DNA from: Marinilabiliaceae bacterium ANBcel2
GTDB taxonomy: Bacteria; Bacteroidota; Bacteroidia; Bacteroidales; Marinilabiliaceae
Direction of reading: 5' to 3'
Assembly (NCBI GenBank): GCA_029688995.1
Contig: JARULA010000012.1
Span: forward strand, 1-60,716
DNA length: 60,716 nt
Position 1 is the first letter of the stretch, and each line of letters opens with the position of its first letter. The translations under genes and the position numbers were made by a program. Shown in pieces: positions 27,974-37,004 of this stretch. The notes below the pieces were generated by a model, which worked only from the letters and a program-made list of their open reading frames with translations, had not been told where the DNA came from and did not search any database.

Positions 27974-30042
27974 GTAGGTTTCCATTATTTATCCACGAAT
28001 CATTTTTCGACTCATTTTCGGCTCTTTCCCGGCAAATGCAAAAGAAAACACGCGAATTTTTAAAGAAATTCAAAGAGAACCCGCATGGGCCGTCTTTTAA
28101 CTTTGAAAAGATTCAAAGTTTTAAGGATCAGTCACTCAGAACAGTTAGAGTAGATGGAAAGTATCGTGCAGTAGTACAGGCTCCAACAGGCGATGCGGGA
28201 TATCATCTTTTATGGGTAGATAACCATGATGAAGCAATGGACTGGGCAAAAAATAAAATTTTTGAATGGAACCAGAAAACCCAGGCCTTTCAGTTATTTG
28301 AAGAGCCCGATGTTGATCTATCTCAAAAAGGTGAAGAGACATTTGCTCCAGGGATATTCTCATACCTTTCAAAAGAAGATTTACTGGCCATAGGCACGCC
28401 TGAAAAGATGCTGCAAATGGTAATGAACATCCCTGACCAGCAGGAGCTGAAATCATTGAAGGACTATCTGCCTGTGGATGTCTATGAATATCTTTATTAT
28501 TTGTCAGAAGGCATACCCTTAAAGGAGATATTTGAGGATATTGAAGCAGGTAAATTAGACGAAAAACCAACCGAGAGTGGCAATGCCCTTAAGCATAGTC
28601 TTATTATTACTGAAGATGAACAAATAGAGGAATTGTTAAGTGGGAACTTCGAGAAATGGAAAGTGTTTCTGCACCCCAGTCAAAGAGCGCTTTCCTATAG
28701 AGATTACAATGGTGCCGTGAAAATCACAGGAGGGGCGGGCACAGGCAAAACAGTATGTGCACTACACCGGGCAAAATACCTTATCCAGAAACAGGACATT
28801 TTCCAGAAACCATTACTGTTTACCACATTTACCAAAAGCCTTACACAATATATTGAGTCAACGATAAAGAATTTGGGTGTTGTTACCGATAATCTGGAAA
28901 TTAGAAATATCGACAAACTAATTTATGAACTTGCCAATAGCCCTGAATATAAAATTTTTAATAAAAAGGTTGGTTTTTTTTCCAGCGAACAAGAAGATAA
29001 AATATGGCAGGAAGTGTTGGAAAAAAACGCTTCGAAATATGATGTAAATTTTATTAGCAGTGAATACAATGATGTGATCTTGACACAAAACATAAAAACA
29101 GTAGAAGAGTATCTCAAAGCACCGAGACTTGGTCGGTTTTACCGGATGGGGCGGAAGGATAAAATGGCTGTTTGGGATTTGATGGAAGACTTTAAGTTTG
29201 AAAAAGGGGAAAATTATTCAAAACTTGAATTGTGTGTTGTATTGGCTTCCTACTTCAACAGCCGAAAAGACAAGCCATACTCCCACATAATTTGTGATGA
29301 AATTCAGGATTTCAGCAATCCGGAGTTAACACTTTTAAGAGCACTGGTGGAAGATAAGGAGAATGATTTGTTTCTGGTTGGCGATCCCTACCAGAATATT
29401 TACAGTAAACAACCTAACTTCTCAAAATCGGGAATCAATGTTAAAGGACGCAGAAGCCGAAAATTAAAAATAAATTATCGTACCACAGAAGAAATTAAGC
29501 TTGTAGCAACGAAAATTGTGTCAGATTTTACTGTTGATGATTTTGACGGAGCTTCTGAAAGCCTTAAAGGTTACCTGTCATTAATGCATGGGGAAGAGCC
29601 TGTTTATAAGGTTTTTAATACCATCGAAGAGGAAGAGCAGTATATTTTCAAACAAATCGAGAGATTGACATCCAAACTGGATGTGCAAAGTTTTGAAATA
29701 TGCGTCTGTACAAGAACCAATGCCGGTCTTGATCGACTGAAAAAATCATTAAATATGGCAGGCATTAAATGCACTGATCTTACTGATTCTAAGAAGCAGG
29801 TTCAAAGCATAAAAGTTTCAACGTTTCATGATATGAAGGGGCATGAATTTAAAGTGGTGTTTGTGAAGGATATGTCTACTTCCACAGTTCCCTATCGGCA
29901 TTCAAAGTATAATTTTTTAGAGGAAAAAGAAATGGAAGCTTATCATAATCAGGAGAAGTCACTATATTATGTGGTTTTTAGTAGGGCAATTCAGTCTTTA
30001 TTTATTACAGGCATAGGAGAAAAAAGTGACTGGATAGAATAG
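27970..30042 (+). CDS. RelE-like/UvrD-type helicase fusion
   Basis: This 690-residue protein joins two domains. Residues about 1-95 (SRQMQKKTREFLKKF, RTVRVDGKYRAVVQA, HLLWVDNHDEAMDWA) resemble the RelE/ParE toxin fold. From about 230 on it is a UvrD/PcrA-type SF1 helicase: GGAGTGKT (254-261), DEIQDF (about 444), NYRTTEE (about 502), and HDMKGHEFKVVFV (about 623). The last step of the operon, it overlaps the previous gene by four bases. The RelE-like part might cleave mRNA or act as a sensor; key catalytic residues cannot be judged by eye. Such fusions are known among Bacteroidota helicases, but this place in a helicase-methylase operon is notable. Confidence 0.8.
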   Translation: MSRFPLFIHESFFDSFSALSRQMQKKTREFLKKFKENPHGPSFNFEKIQSFKDQSLRTVRVDGKYRAVVQAPTGDAGYHLLWVDNHDEAMDWAKNKIFEWNQKTQAFQLFEEPDVDLSQKGEETFAPGIFSYLSKEDLLAIGTPEKMLQMVMNIPDQQELKSLKDYLPVDVYEYLYYLSEGIPLKEIFEDIEAGKLDEKPTESGNALKHSLIITEDEQIEELLSGNFEKWKVFLHPSQRALSYRDYNGAVKITGGAGTGKTVCALHRAKYLIQKQDIFQKPLLFTTFTKSLTQYIESTIKNLGVVTDNLEIRNIDKLIYELANSPEYKIFNKKVGFFSSEQEDKIWQEVLEKNASKYDVNFISSEYNDVILTQNIKTVEEYLKAPRLGRFYRMGRKDKMAVWDLMEDFKFEKGENYSKLELCVVLASYFNSRKDKPYSHIICDEIQDFSNPELTLLRALVEDKENDLFLVGDPYQNIYSKQPNFSKSGINVKGRRSRKLKINYRTTEEIKLVATKIVSDFTVDDFDGASESLKGYLSLMHGEEPVYKVFNTIEEEEQYIFKQIERLTSKLDVQSFEICVCTRTNAGLDRLKKSLNMAGIKCTDLTDSKKQVQSIKVSTFHDMKGHEFKVVFVKDMSTSTVPYRHSKYNFLEEKEMEAYHNQEKSLYYVVFSRAIQSLFITGIGEKSDWIE

Positions 30043-30254
30043 AGTTCTGTTTGATTTATTTTTTAAAAGCAGTACTTTTATCATTGTAATCTGGATTATT
30101 GTTTCGTTTGAATCAGTCATATATTAAAGCTTTAACTGAGTCTTAGCATCACTAATTAAATTTAGATTTTTCTATAATGTCGAAACGAAGGATAAAAGAC
30201 TTATATGTATCAACAAGGTTAAACTAATACGCATAAAGTAAATAATAATTAAAC

Positions 30255-31832
30255 ATGATTACAGTATATAGACCCAAATGGACTAGTGGCAGATATCATA
30301 AAATTGGGAACGAAAGAAAGGCTTTGCTATATAATAAAATGGAGGGGATGTCTTTTTTGTTTGAAGAGGATTCCGCTGATATCATTAATGAAGTATTAAA
30401 ATATGAGGTAGATGAACCAATTCCTATTCCTAGTTTAATAAAAATAGGAAAAGAAGAATACTTAGAAGATGATATAATTGTGTTTTGTAATGATTTGATT
30501 AATTTCGGTTTATTAACACTAAAAATATTCGACTCTACAGAAGTTTCCCGGATAAGGAAGATTGTAAGTGAGCAACGAAAAAATGAGATTAATACTGTCG
30601 AAAAAACAATACAAGAAAAATTACCATTTGAAATTAGTTCTGCCGAAAGTGATTATTCAAAGTTTATTGAAAAAGACGGTATTCCTTTATCTGTAATGAT
30701 AGAATTAACATATAATTGTAACGAAAGATGCATCCATTGCTATAACCCTGGTGCAGCTCGTAATAACAATGAGAAATCTGAACGAGGTTTACTGAAAGAA
30801 CTAGATTATAATGATTATGTTAGTTTAATAAAAGAATTAAAAGAACTTGGTGTTGCAAAAATATCACTAACCGGAGGTGAGCCTTTTATAAAAAATGATA
30901 TATGGAAGTTAATTGAGCTAATTCATAAACAGGATTTTTCATTTGATATCTTCACAAATGGTTTAGCTTTAATTGATAATGTCGATAAACTGATACAACA
31001 TTTTCCTCAGTCAGTAAGGTTATCCGTTTATAGTGCGGATGAAGAAATACACGATTCCATAACTCGAATTAAAGGCTCTTTGGCAAAAACACTCAAAGTT
31101 GCTAGTGTTTTGCAAAAAAATGGAGTTCCAATTTACTTCAACTGTCCGATAATGAAAAATAACTTATCAAGTTATCATACTGTTTCTGATTTAGCCAAAA
31201 AATATTCAGCACTTGCTCAATTTGATGTTAATTTAACTGACTCATTAGATGGCAATATTGCAATTTCTCAGCAATTACAAGTGTCTAATAAGGAGTTAGA
31301 AATTCTATTAAGAGATCCAAATATTCCATTGTATGTGGGAAAAGAAGCTCCTGATTTTGGAAAAAAAACATTACAAATAGATGAACCATTTTGTGGTGCA
31401 GGTATTAATCTTTTCAATATCACACCAGAAGGTAATGTAACGCCATGTAATTCTTTTCCTACAAGTTTTGGAAATCTTAAGGATAAAAGTTTTAAGGATA
31501 TTGTTTCTGGCTCTGAGATATTAAAAAAATGGCAAAACATTACCGTTAAAGACTATGAGGAGTGTGGTGCTTACGAACAATGTTGGTATTGTAATAGGTG
31601 TCCCGGGCAAAGTTTTATAGAACATGGCAATCCCTTGAAAAAAAGCACTGCAAATCATAACCTTGCAAAAGTTCGTTGCGAATTGGCTAAAAAAATTGAA
31701 GATGGAAATGACCCTTTAGATGGAAAAAATCCATATGAAGTATTAAATGGGAATGTAATATTAATGACAACTAAAGTGAAATCGGTAAAAGCACATAAAA
31801 ATCACAGAAATAATACTCTGAAATTAAAATAG
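30255..31832 (+). CDS. Radical SAM/SPASM peptide maturase
   Basis: This 525-residue protein is a radical SAM enzyme of the SPASM kind. The N-terminal 100 residues look like a PqqD-type precursor recognition domain. C155-x3-C159-x2-C162 (CNERCIHC) binds the SAM-cleaving cluster. A SPASM region near 376-450 holds PFCGAGINLFNITPEGNVTPC and the Cys set C437, C443, C446, C449 for further iron-sulfur clusters. Such enzymes crosslink or alter ribosomally made peptides. A 34-residue Cys-containing peptide gene follows 58 bases later and ends in a terminator, so that peptide is the likely substrate. The gene is much more AT-rich than the operon before it. Confidence 0.88.
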   Translation: MITVYRPKWTSGRYHKIGNERKALLYNKMEGMSFLFEEDSADIINEVLKYEVDEPIPIPSLIKIGKEEYLEDDIIVFCNDLINFGLLTLKIFDSTEVSRIRKIVSEQRKNEINTVEKTIQEKLPFEISSAESDYSKFIEKDGIPLSVMIELTYNCNERCIHCYNPGAARNNNEKSERGLLKELDYNDYVSLIKELKELGVAKISLTGGEPFIKNDIWKLIELIHKQDFSFDIFTNGLALIDNVDKLIQHFPQSVRLSVYSADEEIHDSITRIKGSLAKTLKVASVLQKNGVPIYFNCPIMKNNLSSYHTVSDLAKKYSALAQFDVNLTDSLDGNIAISQQLQVSNKELEILLRDPNIPLYVGKEAPDFGKKTLQIDEPFCGAGINLFNITPEGNVTPCNSFPTSFGNLKDKSFKDIVSGSEILKKWQNITVKDYEECGAYEQCWYCNRCPGQSFIEHGNPLKKSTANHNLAKVRCELAKKIEDGNDPLDGKNPYEVLNGNVILMTTKVKSVKAHKNHRNNTLKLK

Positions 31833-31890
31833 TATATTAAGGGTTAAATTACCTCACCATAAGCAGGTAATTCATTCATGATTTTTAGAT

Positions 31891-31995
31891 ATGAAAAAAA
31901 ATCTTAAAATTTCAAAAGTTTCTACGACAGTTACAATGGCGAATTGCCCAAAAATGTCGGAAGGGGCTTGTGGCATCATGTATAGAAGTGCTTAG
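31891..31995 (+). CDS. Likely RiPP precursor peptide (34 residues)
   Basis: Too short for usual gene calling, this frame starts with ATG at 31891 and stops at TAG 31993-31995. The first half is basic and threonine-rich (MKKNLKISKVSTTVT) like a leader, and the second half is NCPKMSEGACGIMYRSA with Cys19 and Cys27. It lies between a radical SAM/SPASM gene and a strong terminator two bases after its stop. The placement, length and Cys content fit a substrate of the upstream enzyme, for example for a thioether or other crosslink. The class of modification cannot be told, and there is no double-glycine cleavage site. Confidence 0.75.
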   Translation: MKKNLKISKVSTTVTMANCPKMSEGACGIMYRSA

Positions 31996-31997
31996 GT

Positions 31998-32035
31998 AAT
32001 TCGGGGTAACAAAATTAGTTACCCCGAATTTTTTT
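31998..32035 (+). terminator. Rho-independent terminator after the peptide gene
   Basis: AATTCGGGGTAAC (31998-32010) pairs perfectly with GTTACCCCGAATT (32018-32030) around a seven-base loop and is followed by a run of T (to 32035). This is the clearest terminator of the window. It closes the radical SAM/peptide unit just before the next gene, which therefore may need its own promoter or read-through. Confidence 0.9.
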
Positions 32036-32045
32036 AATATTATTT

Positions 32046-32900
32046 ATGATGATAGAAGGAATACAGTTAAACTGTAAAAGGGTTGATGTTAATAATGTTT
32101 TATATCAAAAAGAAGGTGTTGTCCTGCAAAACTATGTCATTACAAGCGAGTTAACAGGTCTTGAGTTGATTTCGCCATCACCCATACATGGTCGAAGTGT
32201 TATTACACATTTCAATAATGAAACAAATAGGTTTACTATAACCAAAGGAAATGGATTAACTTATTTTCCCTATGGTTATGTTAATACACAAGAGCTTGAT
32301 TATAATGTTTGGGGGTATCTAAATAAAACAGACGCTATAAGAGATTATCTAAGTGGTACTTATATTAACAACCTTGGTATAAAAACAAATATAATGGAAG
32401 CTGTTTTTTCCATTTTGCCGCAGAAGGTAAATGCGTTTGAAAAGGAGCAAATCTTAGAGCCCTTTATATTACAATATAGTGTTTTATGCCCCTATAGGAT
32501 TTATGATTTGCCATTTATCTCAAAAAAGACACGAGATTATTATATTAATCAATGGCGATATTTAACTGAAGATAATTATAGTGAACTTCATTGTATTGCT
32601 GCTGATATAATGTTAGGAAATATAAAAATAATGCATTCAGATAATGTTTTGCATAACGCTATTCATGGTCAGAATTATACCCTAGCTTTAGAATTGGTAG
32701 ATTTTGAATTAGCACGCACTCCAATTACCCCTTATTTAAGAGAAGCAGACGAAGAGTGTTATTCAGTTTTATTTAATCGTGAAATTATTCAAACATTAGA
32801 AATTGTAAATTATATTGCATTCTTTTTACATGAGAAAATCAACATTAAAATATTAAAAAAGATATTTGATAAATACGGATATGAAAGTTTGTATTCTTAA
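32046..32900 (+). CDS. Unknown protein, possibly kinase-like, next to the peptide cassette
   Basis: This 284-residue protein starts 11 bases after the terminator. I do not recognise it. Near residues 205-228 it reads NVLHNAIHGQNYTLALELVD then FELA. This resembles the catalytic loop and metal-binding part of kinase-like phosphotransferases (H-x-N ... VDFE), though the usual glycine-rich loop is not clear. The base composition matches the radical SAM gene. It may modify, bind or confer immunity to the peptide product, or regulate its making. Two ATG codons in tandem mark the start. No signal peptide. Confidence 0.6.
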   Translation: MMIEGIQLNCKRVDVNNVLYQKEGVVLQNYVITSELTGLELISPSPIHGRSVITHFNNETNRFTITKGNGLTYFPYGYVNTQELDYNVWGYLNKTDAIRDYLSGTYINNLGIKTNIMEAVFSILPQKVNAFEKEQILEPFILQYSVLCPYRIYDLPFISKKTRDYYINQWRYLTEDNYSELHCIAADIMLGNIKIMHSDNVLHNAIHGQNYTLALELVDFELARTPITPYLREADEECYSVLFNREIIQTLEIVNYIAFFLHEKINIKILKKIFDKYGYESLYS

Positions 32901-32956
32901 TTAAAAACCTGCATAACGCAAAATATATAGTCTGTAAGTGAGTATGACTCCAATAG

Positions 32957-33355
32957 GCTGAAAGACTATCCGTTTTTCTTGTTGCATTGGATACCATACT
33001 CAATGACGATGATGCGGAAGCCCGTTCAAATCTTTTGAAAAATCGGGTGGCCGCATTGCTATGGTATGGAAATAAAACGAAACATACCTCTGAGTATTTT
33101 AGAGTCACTCAGCTATATTCAAAACGGAGTAGTTATGTACATGCAGGTGAAAGTTTGAACCGGGAAGAAGCTTTGGAAATGATCCGCATCTGTCAGTCAG
33201 TATATCAGACAGTTCTATCCATGCACATAAAATCCACCAATCACAGCAACACCACCTTAAACCAATGGTATCAGAACATTGATGAACTGGCCTTCCTCGG
33301 TCGATCAACCACAAATATCAATAGCGAATTACTTATAGACATTGGTCTTGTTTGA
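32957..33355 (+). pseudogene. HEPN (Apea-like) domain fragment
   Basis: The frame opens after a TAG at 32954-32956 and has no ATG. It reads RLSVFLVALDTILNDD, then LLKNRVAALLWYG and RSSYVHAGE, which match the C-terminal HEPN domain of ApeA-like proteins (putative ribonucleases used in abortive phage defence; RxxxxH at RSSYVH). The N-terminal part of such proteins is missing. Downstream the frame runs to a normal stop. It is a truncated relic. Confidence 0.6.
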
Positions 33356-33469
33356 ATTATTAGGAACCATTTCTTTTGTTTTGCGTATGTTGTTATTACT
33401 TAACTAACTTAAATATTTTTTAAGATAAAAGTTGCATGAGAAAATATTAAAGCCAATAATGATATCATC

Positions 33470-35059
33470 TTGGCAAATCAGTTCAAAATAGATTTTCCTG
33501 ATAGTCCTTATGATATAGACAGCTTAATACATGAAATTGAGTATGTATTAGTAAAAGATTCCAATACAATTACTAGTTTTCTTGGGTTTTTGCAAAGACA
33601 CCCAGTAAGTATTTATAAAAATGAGATGAGAGATAAACTAAATGCTCTTCAGGAACTTGATAATAAGCAACGACAAAATGAAGTCTTTGAAACAGTTAAT
33701 CATCTTATTAAGGATCAATTACCTCAAATAGAATTAAATAGAGTAAGTAAAAATGCTCCGTATTCAATATTTCTAAATGATTTATATACTGATATGGGTT
33801 TGTTTTCTTTAGGTAACCAAAGAGATATAGAGTTATTTAAAATCAATAATAGTTTTAGAATAGTTCCATGGAGTGGCTCTGAATTGAATAAAGAAACTGT
33901 TCTAAATTATAAGCTTGAGGGGGTGGGATTATCGCGTCAAATTATTTCAGGTCAATTTTTTACTCTCTCTAAGCCCACATCTAATAACTTAAAACGATTA
34001 GGTATTTCACTTACTACCCCAAAAAGATATGGGTCAGATAATATTACTTATCATTTCGATGAAATAGGAAATATTGTTTTTTATTCTTCAGAATTTAAGC
34101 ACGAGACGAACTACTCCTTAAACATAGATTACAATTATAACGTTAACGGATTTATAGACAATGCATTTATTAGATATAGGTCTAGTATTCAAAACCGTCC
34201 ACCACTCTATTATTTATATAATTACACTTACAATTCAAATAATAAATTAGAATCTATATTTTCTGGTTTTTTCGTTAATAAGTATAATGAACGGGGTTAC
34301 GTTTTTCAGATTGAGTATAACAATGATAATAACATCACTTTAATTCGTAAATCAGAATTTACTTGGATTGAATTATTTAATGATTTAAATATTGTCCCCA
34401 ATAAAACACCAAGTGTTGATGATATTAGGAATATTCCTTCACAAAAGATATCAGAGTATTCCTTCAACAACAATTCATCATCAATTATATGTGAGATAAA
34501 ATATAATAATGACCAAACAATTTCGTCAATTAATAAAAATGGGGAGTTTATTAATTTTTATTATTACAGTAATGCTGTGGTAGCTCTTAGGCATAGACGT
34601 TCTCCGGATTTTAGCACAAGATTATTTATTGATGAGGTATATCATTTTTTAGGGGGGGATGTTTTTCTTTTCTCTGATGATAATTTAACTGAATTATCTT
34701 CAATTTATAGTATTTCAACCGCATTGGAATTAATTCAAGAAAGTGCTTTTGAATATCTTGATGATAATACTGAAGATATTGATGTGGTAAGATATCTAAA
34801 ACCAAATACGAAACAAGAACAAGTTATTTTTTATTCACAAGATAAGATTGTAAAGAAACAAGATAATTCTTCGATGTCTAACTATAAATATTTCAATGGT
34901 GATATTTGGCAAATAGAACATATAAGTAATGGTTTAAGAGAAAAACATATATATGAATATCAAAATAATTCCCTCAGTGAAATAAATATCCTTATGGCTT
35001 CTTCTAATTCACCAAGTTACACATTATCAAAAAGATATTCTTTTTGGAGTGTTTATTAG
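33470..35059 (+). CDS. YD/RHS-like repeat protein, unknown function
   Basis: This 529-residue protein has weak YD-type repeats in the middle (YHFDEIGNIVFYSS, YNYNVNGFIDNAFI, YTYNSNNKLESI). There is no signal peptide. No ATG is in frame at the start; a TTG at 33470 or an upstream ATT is the possible start, so the N-terminus is uncertain or the gene lost its start. It is very AT-rich, like the radical SAM block, and rich in Asn. It may belong to that foreign block. Confidence 0.55.
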   Translation: MANQFKIDFPDSPYDIDSLIHEIEYVLVKDSNTITSFLGFLQRHPVSIYKNEMRDKLNALQELDNKQRQNEVFETVNHLIKDQLPQIELNRVSKNAPYSIFLNDLYTDMGLFSLGNQRDIELFKINNSFRIVPWSGSELNKETVLNYKLEGVGLSRQIISGQFFTLSKPTSNNLKRLGISLTTPKRYGSDNITYHFDEIGNIVFYSSEFKHETNYSLNIDYNYNVNGFIDNAFIRYRSSIQNRPPLYYLYNYTYNSNNKLESIFSGFFVNKYNERGYVFQIEYNNDNNITLIRKSEFTWIELFNDLNIVPNKTPSVDDIRNIPSQKISEYSFNNNSSSIICEIKYNNDQTISSINKNGEFINFYYYSNAVVALRHRRSPDFSTRLFIDEVYHFLGGDVFLFSDDNLTELSSIYSISTALELIQESAFEYLDDNTEDIDVVRYLKPNTKQEQVIFYSQDKIVKKQDNSSMSNYKYFNGDIWQIEHISNGLREKHIYEYQNNSLSEINILMASSNSPSYTLSKRYSFWSVY

Positions 35060-35275
35060 TTTTGGGATTTATAGGGTTCTTAATTAAAATACAATGGGAT
35101 TAAAAAAACTCGTAGTTTGACAGAACGGCTTAACGAGTAGCGATGCCTTATTAGTAGTTGAATTACATTACAATTAAATGAGAAAAACATGAGAAAAATC
35201 CTATACACCGCCTAATTGCGTTAGAAGTAACGCAAACCCCCTTTTATGAAGAGGGCGAGGTAGAGTCATTCATAT

Positions 35276-36101
35276 ATGAAACGAACCATTTCACTTTTAG
35301 CCCTGCTGGTTTTTATTTCAGCTCCAATTATTGCACAACATGGCATTACTAGTATGAAGGCTCAGCCCATGTGGCGGTTTTATGATGCTTGTGCCACCAG
35401 AGGATATACACGTGAGGCTGTTTTGGAAATCTATTCCACCAGTTTTAAGCATCAGGGAAAGCAATACATGCTCTCTTATGATGACAACATAATTGTTGGG
35501 AACGGTAGGCAGCGACTTCCATGGACTCAAATCCATGATGAAGATATCAGGATTTTTTCACGTGAGATATTTATTTATAAAAGAAGAAACGACAGATGGT
35601 TTAAATGGTCGCCTCCTATTTTACAATCAGTTACAAACAGCTCAAATTTTATTGAATATGGACATGCCGGTAATTCATTTAACTTGGAAAATGGTTGGAT
35701 TATTTTGGAGTTAACACAATACATCAGAACTAATTATTCTAGCCATTCTTTTCCATTGTTTATTTATAAAAAGAGAGCGTGGCGGCTACTCTTTCGATGT
35801 TAATTTATTCGCTGCCAGTTCCGGAAATCGTCGAAAGATTAACGACGTTGTAAAGAAAGGCTATAAACAATACGCCATATACATGAACGATGACACGGTT
35901 ATTTCCCTGAATTTTAAACTGGAGAAAAACGAGAGTGGGTATATCGATTTTTTTGAAATAAAAGATGAATTGGGCCCTTTTTTTATCTCCAAGTACCAGC
36001 CTGTTTGGAGGAGAATTATACTAACTCCCTGTTTATCTAAGACATTTATGTGTAATCCCGAATCTCTCGGGAGCAAATCTATTCCATGTCCAGAAGATTA
36101 G
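35276..36101 (+). pseudogene. Secreted protein, frameshifted
   Basis: The first part (from 35276) codes for a signal peptide (ISLLALLVFISAPIIA, cut near 21) and a beta-rich chain, stopping at 35803. Around 35755-35775 the coding signal moves to another frame: there the sequence continues GGYSFDVNLFAASSGNRR then INDVVKKGYKQYAIYMNDDT up to the stop at 36101. A small insertion or deletion explains this. The tail overlaps the start of the next gene by 16 bases. No recognised family. Confidence 0.6.
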
Positions 36102-36757
36102 TCATTCCCGATATACACGGCTGCTTTAAAACTTTTAAGAGCTTGTTGGATTTATGCGATTTAAGAAGAAGTGACCGGCTATATTTGCTGGGCGATTACA
36201 TTAACCGAGGTCCCGCAAGTCTTCAGGTGGTGGACTATATCATAGAATTAATCTCCATGGGTTATCAAATTACAGCTTTAAGGGGAAATCACGAGGATGA
36301 ATTATTAAAGATACATCATAAAACAAAAACTCCCAAAGAACTTTCACTCCCGGGGTTGTTCATGAATAAGCAGTTATTAGATAAGCATGGAAAGTTGGCT
36401 CCTCACCATTATGCTTTTTTTAGTAGCTTGCCTTTTTATATCGAATTAGACGACTGTTTTTTGGTTCATGCCGGTTTTAACTTTGCAAGCTCAAACCCAT
36501 TAACCGATTATCAAAGCATGTTATGGCATTATCCTCATAGCCAGGCGTGCAACACCTTTATCAAACGAGTTGTTTGTGGTCACACGCCCCATACATTGAA
36601 AGCAATAAAAGAACAAATCGATCAAAAATCCCCCATCCTTTTCCTCGACAACGGGTGTGCCTATAGCAGTAAAAAAGAGATGGGCAACCTTCTCTGTTTT
36701 GATATAGATACAAACCACCTTTTCGTGAATCCAAACATTGATAAAGTTGCTACCTAA
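36086..36757 (+). CDS. Ser/Thr-type metallophosphatase (PrpA/ApaH-like)
   Basis: This 223-residue protein has the metal-binding motifs of the PPP phosphatase family: DIHG (9-12), GDYINRGP, GNHE, then HAGF and CGHTPH. It could hydrolyse phosphoprotein or dinucleoside tetraphosphates; the family cannot be split further by eye. Size and layout fit the bacterial PrpA/PrpB and ApaH-like groups. It starts inside the tail of the frameshifted gene upstream. Confidence 0.87.
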   Translation: MSRRLVIPDIHGCFKTFKSLLDLCDLRRSDRLYLLGDYINRGPASLQVVDYIIELISMGYQITALRGNHEDELLKIHHKTKTPKELSLPGLFMNKQLLDKHGKLAPHHYAFFSSLPFYIELDDCFLVHAGFNFASSNPLTDYQSMLWHYPHSQACNTFIKRVVCGHTPHTLKAIKEQIDQKSPILFLDNGCAYSSKKEMGNLLCFDIDTNHLFVNPNIDKVAT

Positions 36758-36874
36758 TAATTACTGAAAAAACGTCCAAAAGCAGCAATTCACCTTCTCA
36801 TACCCCTTAATCCCTTTCGGCAGAGTTCAAGCCGAAGTCTTAAGGTTAATCTTCAAACAGATAGTGCGTTGAAG

Positions 36875-36909
36875 TCCTCCCCTTCTAGGGGAGTTAGAGG
36901 GGTGAGGAT
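36875..36909. repeat. C/G-rich inverted motif in spacer
   Basis: TCCTCCCCTTCTAGGGGAG followed by TTAGAGGGGTGAGG makes a small imperfect hairpin (TCCCC/GGGGA). It looks like a dispersed repeat often seen between genes in Bacteroidota. The rest of 36758-37004 shows nothing. Confidence 0.3.
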
Positions 36910-37004
36910 GGGTTCAAAAGAGTTTTCGCAGCAGACAGATTACACAATCCTCTTATGAATGAAAAAGTCTGTGGAAACCATTTATTATTTACAACGTGAT
37001 ACTT

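Noticed and set aside
35060-35275. Short frame MRKILYTA and an extended frame after it
   Set aside because: It stops after eight codons; the longer alternative overlaps the secreted protein in another frame and needs a shift with no support.
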